Assembly: GCA_014084085.1 (NCBI GenBank)
Contig: NPFB01000012.1
Coordinates: forward strand, 4,624 to 17,810
DNA length: 13,187 bases
Direction: 5' to 3'
Origin: Hondaea fermentalgiana
Taxonomy: Eukaryota > Sar > Bigyra > Thraustochytrida > Thraustochytriidae
Every line of letters begins with the position of its first letter. Position 1 is the stretch's first letter. The position numbers and the translations under genes were made by a program. The notes beneath the pieces were generated by a model, which was not told the DNA's origin, did not search any database, and worked only from the letters and a program-made list of their open reading frames with translations. This document shows, one piece after another, positions 8,154 through 13,187 of this stretch.

Positions 8154-8173
8154 CGCGCGCGCGCGTGCACGCA
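8154..8173. other. 20-bp alternating purine-pyrimidine tract (Z-DNA-prone)
   Basis: Six CG dinucleotides run directly into TGCACGCA, giving 20 bp of strict pyrimidine-purine alternation, the classic Z-DNA-forming pattern. It lies about 44 bp upstream of the chosen ATG of the TPR gene, so in its leader or core promoter. Alternating tracts of this kind are often found near eukaryotic start sites, but a role here is inferred. Confidence 0.5.
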
Positions 8174-8520
8174 AGACAGGTCGCCTGGTGAGTTTTTATG
8201 CCTGCCCTGCGGTCGCTGTTGGCCTCTCGTCTCGTCCACTTGGCTTGGTTCGTACGTAGGTAGTAGCGTCCTGAATGCTTGCCGGAACTCTACTATGAAC
8301 TATGCAAGGTGACTCACAGTCAAAAAAAGCTGCCGAGAGACTCGAAAGAACTTGACAATAATACTTGAATTATACTATACTTTGAGGAAAAAAATTGTTA
8401 TCAACGGACATTTCGTCTCACTGTCAGGAAAGAAGGAAAGAATGAAAAAGAGCGAAAAAAATAAAATAGGAGCGATTGAGCCCCATGCAGACAGAGTTAA
8501 GCTTCTCGCATGCGATGGTA

Positions 8521-8605
8521 ATGACGACGACGACAACGACGACGACGACAACAACAAGTAAGCAACAACAACAAGTACAGCAGCAACAACAATTCGAGCA
8601 GCAAC
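8521..8605. repeat. GAC/AAC/CAG trinucleotide microsatellite in the 3' flank
   Basis: On the + strand this is a run of GAC and AAC triplets (about 8523-8557), then AAC units and mixed CAG/CAA triplets. It begins about 60 bp beyond the stop codon of the - strand FGGLP-repeat gene. In that transcript it would read as a long U/G-rich run of UUG, GUC and CUG triplets in the 3' UTR. It is probably variable in length between strains. Confidence 0.8.
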
Positions 8606-8662
8606 ACAATTTGAAAGATTAGAAAGAGCAAAACACACGAGCAAAATTAACACTAGAGATGG

Positions 8663-10336
8663 CTACCTGAACTTGTGACGCATGCGGCGCTCCTCCTTGA
8701 GAATATGGTCTAGTTTTGTATGATGCGAGTTGCGCCTGTTTGTAGCAGCATTGTTAACCACCCTTGGCAACTTGCCGACGGCAGCCGCTCCTCGACCTCT
8801 CCGGGGACCTCCTGCACCAGCCCTAGCACCACCAGCAGCTCTTCCATACCTTCCTTGTTTTGACGAGCTGTATGAGGGCGCGTCAAGAGACTCAGTTGAT
8901 GTGCTTGAAAGACTGTCGACCTCGCTGTCCACGTCCGGAAGACCACCGAAGACAACGGTATCAGGCTCAAGAGTACTTCGGTCCGGAAAAATGTCGTCGC
9001 CGGCGAGAATAGGTCGCTCCACTGCGTCAGGCCGTTCACTGGCATGCATTGTGGTTACTTCATCGGTAAATGGCTGTGAGTCTGCCTTTTCGTTGTTCCC
9101 GCCGCTTGCAGGACTAAAGTACGCGTGAGGCTCATCAAAATTGTCCGCATGATAGTGTCGTGGCTTTGCCTTGGACTTGATGGCCGCCTTGGATTTCGCT
9201 TGTGGAGCGCCTCCTCGTGGGCTATGGCCAAAGGCCAGGGGTGATCCACTTTTGACAGCGCAAGACCCGTGCTCAGCATTTCTGTTTTTCTTTCCAACCT
9301 GCGGCAATGTAGGAGACCGCTTGCTTTTGGTGTGCGCTTTGGAATGCGTTTTGGGAGAGGGCACGAGAGACCGGCGCTCGACGCGAACCCTCTTTCTAGC
9401 TTTTGCATCTCGTTGTTTCGACAACGAATCATGTAAAGAGGAAGTAGACAGAAATGATGACGAACCGGCGGAAGACAATGAATCCGAGTCAGAATTAGAT
9501 TCAGAGTCGCTGGGCAAGCCGCCAAAGATGTAGCCTCCCATAATGTTTGACTTGGAAGGGAAGACGTCGAGCGCCTTGACCATGGCAGGGCGGTCGACGG
9601 CCTCCGGCCTTGCTCCTGGAGCCGCCGACTTGCTCCCGCTCGTTGTATTCATTGCGCCCTCGAAACCCGCAGCATCCGTTGAAAAAGCATCCTGACACGC
9701 CGCTGCAATTCTTTCGGCGTCGTTGTGCGCATCATTGAGATCATTATCATCGTCGTCGCCTTCATCAACAAGAATTTCCTGCAGGGCCTTTTCGAGGTCT
9801 TCAATCGAGGATGCGTCTGAATCGTGCGAGAGAGGCTCTGGGGCGCCCCGTCTAGGCTCTGGCGCGGCGCGCGAGGGTCCAGCAAGGTTTACCTTAATAT
9901 CGTAGCCAGTGTCGATCTTATAGAGACCACGTTTGGGAGCAATGTTGGCGTGCTGTGGTTTTGCAGCCAATTTGTTTGTCTGCGCGGCGGTCACTGTGTG
10001 CGCAGCAACAACACGCTCTACAATATCAGCCAGGACGAATTCGATGGTATGCCGCACCCTAATATCATCTTCCTGCGCGGGAAGGACGATGCTCAGCTGC
10101 GTGGCGGCATCAGCGTCAGGATCGCAAGCGCTACGCGCGGAGAATGTAGAGTCTGTGATTGCTAGAATTTCGTCGATTTCGTCTGAATGTGTCGAGGATG
10201 CAGGCGTAAGTGGCAAGGATCTCTGGAGAGGACTCGTGGTGAGATCAAGACTCCCCGAGCCTGCGGACTCGAGAGTCCTGACCTCGGACAGCTCCGAGAG
10301 CGTTCGCCCACGTCCAGAGGCGAGATCGCACTCCAT
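8663..10336 (-). CDS. orphan Ser/Asp-rich protein with duplicated FGGLP motif block (557 aa)
   Basis: I do not recognise a family. The chosen start at 10336 (MECDLASGRG) sits in a perfect GCCGCCATGG context. The frame stays open 114 codons upstream, but without an ATG and through a Trp/Arg-rich, non-protein-like stretch. Residues about 95-155 look partly folded, including helix-like IRVRHTIEFVLADIVERVV. An acidic segment with a DDDDND run follows. Two diverged copies of one block lie at 248-308 and 440-494. Each reads [DE]RP, then D-x-FP, FGGLP, a D/S/E-rich run with DSLSS, and ends near SKQ. Lys/Arg/Ser-rich linkers separate them. The C-terminus is Gly/Arg-rich, then strongly basic (KLDHILKEERRMRHKFR). 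Ser-Pro and Thr-Pro sites occur near 35-45. Basic tails and motif repeats suggest a nuclear adaptor bound through short linear motifs. This is inference. Confidence 0.8.
   Translation of the reverse strand: MECDLASGRGRTLSELSEVRTLESAGSGSLDLTTSPLQRSLPLTPASSTHSDEIDEILAITDSTFSARSACDPDADAATQLSIVLPAQEDDIRVRHTIEFVLADIVERVVAAHTVTAAQTNKLAAKPQHANIAPKRGLYKIDTGYDIKVNLAGPSRAAPEPRRGAPEPLSHDSDASSIEDLEKALQEILVDEGDDDDNDLNDAHNDAERIAAACQDAFSTDAAGFEGAMNTTSGSKSAAPGARPEAVDRPAMVKALDVFPSKSNIMGGYIFGGLPSDSESNSDSDSLSSAGSSSFLSTSSLHDSLSKQRDAKARKRVRVERRSLVPSPKTHSKAHTKSKRSPTLPQVGKKNRNAEHGSCAVKSGSPLAFGHSPRGGAPQAKSKAAIKSKAKPRHYHADNFDEPHAYFSPASGGNNEKADSQPFTDEVTTMHASERPDAVERPILAGDDIFPDRSTLEPDTVVFGGLPDVDSEVDSLSSTSTESLDAPSYSSSKQGRYGRAAGGARAGAGGPRRGRGAAAVGKLPRVVNNAATNRRNSHHTKLDHILKEERRMRHKFR
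8855..9019 (-). repeat. second copy of the internal FGGLP protein repeat
   Basis: This DNA encodes residues 440-494 of the orphan protein, starting ERPILAGDDIFP, with FGGLPDVDSEVDSLSS in the middle and ending at SSSKQ. It aligns with the copy at 9413-9595 in the order of all its landmarks but has clearly diverged between them, which points to an old duplication. Confidence 0.7.
9413..9595 (-). repeat. first copy of the internal FGGLP protein repeat
   Basis: This DNA encodes residues 248-308, starting DRPAMVKALDVFP, with YIFGGLPSDSESNSDSDS in the middle and ending DSLSKQ. Its partner is at 8855-9019. About 130 residues of basic, Ser-rich sequence separate the two copies. Confidence 0.7.
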
Positions 10337-10856
10337 GGCGGCCGTGGCAGCCACGCTAGCCGCGCGCGCCCCGCGCCCCCGCCACGCTCGCCACGCCAGT
10401 CGGCGTGCGTTTTTGCGCGCGACGCTTTCGATCAAACACCACGACCACGCAAGACGGGGAACTCGCCAAGCAGTGCACACACACCATGCGACCCGCCAAT
10501 CCGCGACAGTTCTTTTTGACGGATAAATTGATCCGTTACGGATCTTAGTAGGCGCCTGCGCCCCTGGGCCGCCTTTTAGCCTGACGCCTTCCGATTCTGG
10601 GGTTCCCTTCCGAGTCCGCCGGTTGTCTTTCGCCTTTCTGGAGCTTCTGGAAAGCTCGCTTGTATTGATCGCTGTCAATCATGTAGCCGGGTAGCCTTCT
10701 CTTTGTCTGTCCACCGGCACGCAGTATTCGGAGACAAGTGAGTGATTCACGCACGTGTGGCCCCTTCCAAAACAAGAGGTTGAGTGATTACTTTTTTAGA
10801 CTGCCTGGGCCGCCAGGTACTTGCTTGCTACAACGAATGTCCAGCGAGCGAGGGAT
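10337..10856. other. intergenic region: promoter of the FGGLP-repeat gene and 3' flank of NCAPH
   Basis: Next to the FGGLP-gene ATG the DNA is extremely GC-rich, with a 13-bp palindrome CGTGGCAGCCACG (10343-10355) and CG-rich runs to about 10420. Further up is a cluster of three ACGGAT/ATCCGT hexamers (10519-10543). A CACGTG core lies at 10752-10757. Close to the NCAPH stop is a short perfect inverted repeat, CCTGG-GCCG-CCAGG (10804-10817), probably in its 3' UTR. No TATA box or AATAAA signal is evident. Confidence 0.6.
10519..10543. promoter_or_regulatory. cluster of three ACGGAT/ATCCGT hexamers
   Basis: ACGGAT (10519-10524), its inverse ATCCGT (10531-10536) and ACGGAT again (10538-10543) fall within 25 bp, about 185 bp upstream of the ATG of the FGGLP-repeat gene. 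An inverted pair plus a direct copy is typical of a transcription-factor site cluster. The factor is unknown, and no expression evidence is visible here. Confidence 0.3.
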
Positions 10857-12959
10857 TCATTCCTCGTCGTGCACGATCGCAGTTGCGTCAATGAGGAGGT
10901 CTGCGAGGTTGGCCGTGCCTTCGAGCTCGAGGTTGTTCTCGTTGGCAAGATGGAGAAGACTGATAAAGTAAAACGGCACTGTGACTTGGGCGTTGTCAAT
11001 CTTGGGAGCGAGGTGCTTGATAGAATCGGCGAAAGAGATTTGCTCGTCGGCGCGGGTCTCGTGACGATCTTCAATTTCTGACCAGATGGTTTCCTTGAGT
11101 TTTTTCACGTCGATCCGCTTCGCCTTGCGTGCATAGTCAACATGAATTTTTTCCAGCACGTGCGCCGGCTGTACAAAGTCCTCGTCCTCGTCATCATCGT
11201 CGAAACCGGCAGGCCCTCCAGGAGCATCATCATGATAGTCGTCCTGTTCATTGCCAAAGTTGTCAAAGTAGCCAGCATCTCCGTGATCGTCATCGTTGGC
11301 AAAAGAAGAAGCTGCGTCGGCAGGCGACCCCAAGCCTTGGCCGGAAGACCGCCTGCGTCCGTTCGCGCCCCGACGCAAGACCTCGGAAATGACGACCGGT
11401 TTGAGGAAGAGCTTGCAAAGGTCTTGCACAGTGTAGTGCAGATCTTGTGGGAGGTCGCTGGGTCGAGCGGCTTGCTGAGTCTTTTTCGAAAGACTAATGC
11501 TCGCGAGGCGCGTGGCTTGCTCCGGGGGCAAGACCGTCTCTTCGCTTTGATTTTCCTCGGCATCATCTTGAGCGGAAAAATCGATGAAAAATGCCTTTTT
11601 CGAAGAGCGAGGTGCACGCGATCGCGCCCCTTGCGGAGCGTCGCGTTTCCGGCCAAGACGCCAGTGCGAGGGTCCTGCCCAGTTTGCGTTCTGGGATGGC
11701 CCAGTCGAGGCTGTCTTGAAAAAGCTGTAGGCGTCGAATTGCGTGAAATCGATTTCATCGTGCAAGGCGCGAGGCATATTGCGGCCGTGTTCATTGACGC
11801 GGCTTGCATGACCTGCAACAGCTGCGTCGGGCCCCATCTCGCTCCCAATTTCGCTGTCAGCCCCGTCGAACTCGTCAGGCATGGCATCATCTCCCATCAT
11901 CCACTCGTTGTCGTAGACGAAGCCGTCGTCCTCGTCGTCGAGATCGTCAGGGTTGGCGCCACGAACTTCGTCTTCCTGGGATCCGGATGAGGACGGTTCC
12001 GTGGAAGCGGTATTTCCCTCTCCGTTTTCGCTGCCGGCAAGGTCGATCGGGCCCTCATTGGCGCCTTCATCAGCCTGCGCAGCGTGCAGATTGCGGTGAA
12101 GTAACTCAAGCGAGGGGCAGACGGGCGCCGTGTTGGCCGGGTTCATGGCGATGTCCAGGTCAATAAAGTCCTCCTCCTGGGTGGCCTCATCGTCCTCCGG
12201 GGCACTCGTGCGATCATTTTCTGCCTCGTCGTCATTGCTTCTGTCATTGTCGTTGTCTTCGTTGTTGACGTTGCTGGCGTTGGCTGGGTTTTGGTTGTCA
12301 AAGGCAACCGTCTCGCTCGTGTCGAAGATGACGCGAGGTCCACCATGTACGCGAAGGTGATTGAGGAAGAGGCCGTGGGCGCCCCCTGCGTCAAAGGTCT
12401 TGGACATTTTGCGAAAGAGCGGGTCGACCTCGTACTCGCGCTCGACAGAGCCCTTGAAGGTGATGTTGGAGAGGTTGGACTCAAGGAAGGTGGACACGCC
12501 GCCGCTGCCGCTGCCGCTGCCGTTGGCCTTGCGACGCGTCTCGCGGCTCTCCTCGGCGTCGTTGGCGGTTCCCACGCGCGTGCGATTGACGTTTTCGAGC
12601 ATTTTGAAGGTGTCCTGATGCGTGGAGTCAACGCGTTTCTCGTAGATTTGCACCGAGGCCTGGAGCGTGCGGCTTGCCGTCTGGAAGGATCCTTGGTGCT
12701 GGTCCAGGACGTCGTCGATGTGGTCGATGAGGTCGAGGCTCCACGAGTTCTTGAGGTTGACCTTGTTCGTGGAGCACATGGTCATGACGGAGCTGAAGTC
12801 ATAGTTGACGCCGGGGCGCTTTCCCTTTTTCGCCGAGTTCACGCCCGCGCGCGCCAGCGACTTGCGCCTTTCCCTGCGTTCTTTGACGTCGTCGTTATTG
12901 GACACGTCCACCAGAACCGCGGCGCCTGCGCCCAGGCTCTTGCGTCTCTGCCTGCCCAT
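10857..12959 (-). CDS. NCAPH: condensin complex subunit 2 (CAP-H/Barren/Brn1, gamma-kleisin), 700 aa
   Basis: This is the kleisin of condensin I. It bridges the SMC2 and SMC4 heads and recruits the HEAT-repeat subunits for mitotic chromosome compaction. Family motifs appear in the expected order: the N-terminal SMC2-binding region (about 54-125: STNKVNLKNSWSLDLIDHI, then TASRTLQASVQIYEKRVDS), DPLFRKMSKTFDAGG (179-193), the VCPSLELL segment (280-287), DFTQFDAYSFFK (404-415), WAGPSHWRLGRK (427-438), DLHYTVQDLCKLFLKPVV (506-523), IHVDYARKAKRIDVKKLK (605-622) and the C-terminal winged-helix end VPFYFISLLHLANENNLEL (661-679), which should bind SMC4. Human CAP-H is about 740 residues, so this copy is full length. 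Acidic linkers and a GSGSGSGG run (147-154) separate the blocks. The ATG at 12959 has A at -3 and G at +4. The whole gene is one exon. Two RRKSL sites (5-9 and 31-35) may be kinase targets. Confidence 0.96.
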   Translation of the reverse strand: MGRQRRKSLGAGAAVLVDVSNNDDVKERRERRKSLARAGVNSAKKGKRPGVNYDFSSVMTMCSTNKVNLKNSWSLDLIDHIDDVLDQHQGSFQTASRTLQASVQIYEKRVDSTHQDTFKMLENVNRTRVGTANDAEESRETRRKANGSGSGSGGVSTFLESNLSNITFKGSVEREYEVDPLFRKMSKTFDAGGAHGLFLNHLRVHGGPRVIFDTSETVAFDNQNPANASNVNNEDNDNDRSNDDEAENDRTSAPEDDEATQEEDFIDLDIAMNPANTAPVCPSLELLHRNLHAAQADEGANEGPIDLAGSENGEGNTASTEPSSSGSQEDEVRGANPDDLDDEDDGFVYDNEWMMGDDAMPDEFDGADSEIGSEMGPDAAVAGHASRVNEHGRNMPRALHDEIDFTQFDAYSFFKTASTGPSQNANWAGPSHWRLGRKRDAPQGARSRAPRSSKKAFFIDFSAQDDAEENQSEETVLPPEQATRLASISLSKKTQQAARPSDLPQDLHYTVQDLCKLFLKPVVISEVLRRGANGRRRSSGQGLGSPADAASSFANDDDHGDAGYFDNFGNEQDDYHDDAPGGPAGFDDDDEDEDFVQPAHVLEKIHVDYARKAKRIDVKKLKETIWSEIEDRHETRADEQISFADSIKHLAPKIDNAQVTVPFYFISLLHLANENNLELEGTANLADLLIDATAIVHDEE

Positions 12960-12993
12960 CTTTCTCTCTTTCTTTCTTTCTTTCTTTCTTTCT
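12960..12993. repeat. (CTTT)n tract directly before the NCAPH start, (GAAA)n in the sense strand
   Basis: This is an uninterrupted pyrimidine run on the + strand, mostly CTTT units. Read in the direction of NCAPH it is an uninterrupted purine (GAAA)n tract ending exactly at the ATG, so it is probably the last part of the 5' UTR. It is likely to vary in length and may affect translation or DNA structure. Confidence 0.85.
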
Positions 12994-13187
12994 GTGCCCG
13001 CTCGCTCCTAGCTCGGACCAAGACCGGGCCTTCTCCGTCTGCGCGACGCCGCGCTGCTCCTCTCGCGCCGGCCTCCTCCCCGCGCTCGCCGTCGCCGTCT
13101 GTCTCCGTCGGTCTGTCTCGTCTCGTTCTGTCTCTCTGCCTTGTTCCCACGGTCTGCATGCGAGTCCCGGCCCCTCCCGCCCGCCGC
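12994..13187. promoter_or_regulatory. NCAPH promoter/leader region, purine-rich sense strand, GC-rich
   Basis: The + strand here is GC-rich with repeated CTC, TCT and GTCTC-type runs (especially about 13095-13140), so the NCAPH sense strand is purine-rich. There is no TATA box. The last bases carry a G-quadruplex motif. No other gene is visible before the edge. A GC-rich, TATA-less promoter is plausible but not shown. Confidence 0.4.
13166..13182 (-). other. G-quadruplex motif upstream of NCAPH
   Basis: The - strand carries four G-runs of 3, 3, 4 and 3 with loops of C, A and CC (GGGCGGGAGGGGCCGGG). This fits the standard G3+ quadruplex pattern with very short loops, which favours stability. 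It lies a little over 200 bp upstream of the NCAPH ATG, on the coding strand. Confidence 0.6.

Larger units (their letters stand above)
8111..8662. other. intergenic region: TPR gene promoter/leader and 3' flank of the FGGLP-repeat gene
   Basis: The part next to the TPR start is GC-rich and includes a (CG)n tract. The middle (about 8320-8490) is strongly A/T-rich, with a TATA-like stretch near 8369-8380 on the - strand, about 260 bp above the TPR ATG. The part next to the upstream gene's stop is a trinucleotide microsatellite. A perfect 10-bp palindrome TCGCATGCGA lies at 8506-8515. A 69-codon + strand frame (8352-8561) ends in the microsatellite and shows no domain, so I do not call it a gene. 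Confidence 0.6.

Noticed and set aside
8352..8561. 69-codon + strand frame ending in Asp/Asn repeats
   Set aside because: It is short, begins in A/T-rich DNA, and its end is just the GAC/AAC microsatellite read in frame.
11142..11990. 282-codon + strand frame
   Set aside because: It is antisense to NCAPH, whose conserved motifs run through the same bases.
1..13187. Mobile elements, CRISPR array, rRNA or long terminal repeats
   Set aside because: No transposase, reverse transcriptase, regular spacer-repeat array, long direct or inverted flanking repeats, or rRNA-like sequence was seen. Repeats here are simple or protein-coding.

Overview
This window looks like nuclear DNA from an intron-poor protist. 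Five long reading frames carry eukaryotic domains (a condensin kleisin, IQ motifs, EF-hands, TPRs). All four visible starts are ATG codons in good Kozak context (A or G at -3), with no Shine-Dalgarno spacing or operon overlaps. The proteins are rich in low-complexity tracts (poly-Gln, poly-Asp/Glu, poly-Ser), and no gene needs an intron to stay open. A stramenopile such as a thraustochytrid or oomycete would fit, but this is inferred from style and not proven.

Layout from left to right: (1) a 5'-truncated Gln-rich, probably nuclear protein of unknown family, + strand, open from the window edge to 2341; (2) a 573-bp intergenic leader region, 2342-2914; (3) an IQ-motif/EF-hand protein, + strand, 2915-5806; (4) an 81-bp convergent gap containing a perfect hairpin; (5) a TPR protein with a long acidic tail, - strand, 8110-5888; (6) a 552-bp intergenic region, 8111-8662, with a Z-DNA-prone tract near the TPR gene and a GAC/AAC microsatellite near the next gene; (7) an orphan Ser/Asp-rich protein with an internal duplicated FGGLP motif block, - strand, 10336-8663; (8) a 520-bp intergenic region; (9) a complete condensin subunit CAP-H/NCAPH gene, - strand, 12959-10857; (10) its 5' leader and promoter region, purine-rich on the sense strand, with a (GAAA)n tract and a G-quadruplex motif, to the window end.

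The genes do not form an obvious pathway. CAP-H is a chromosome-condensation factor, the first and fourth proteins look nuclear or regulatory, and the IQ/EF-hand and TPR proteins look like calcium-linked and scaffold proteins. They are best read as independent, closely packed eukaryotic genes. I found no tRNA, rRNA, transposon, CRISPR array or complete novel system. The points most worth a second look are the duplicated FGGLP block, the orphan Gln-rich protein with two basic motifs that match in protein but differ in every codon except the last, an upstream reading frame that ends on the start codon of the IQ/EF-hand gene, and the non-B-DNA motifs upstream of NCAPH and the TPR gene.
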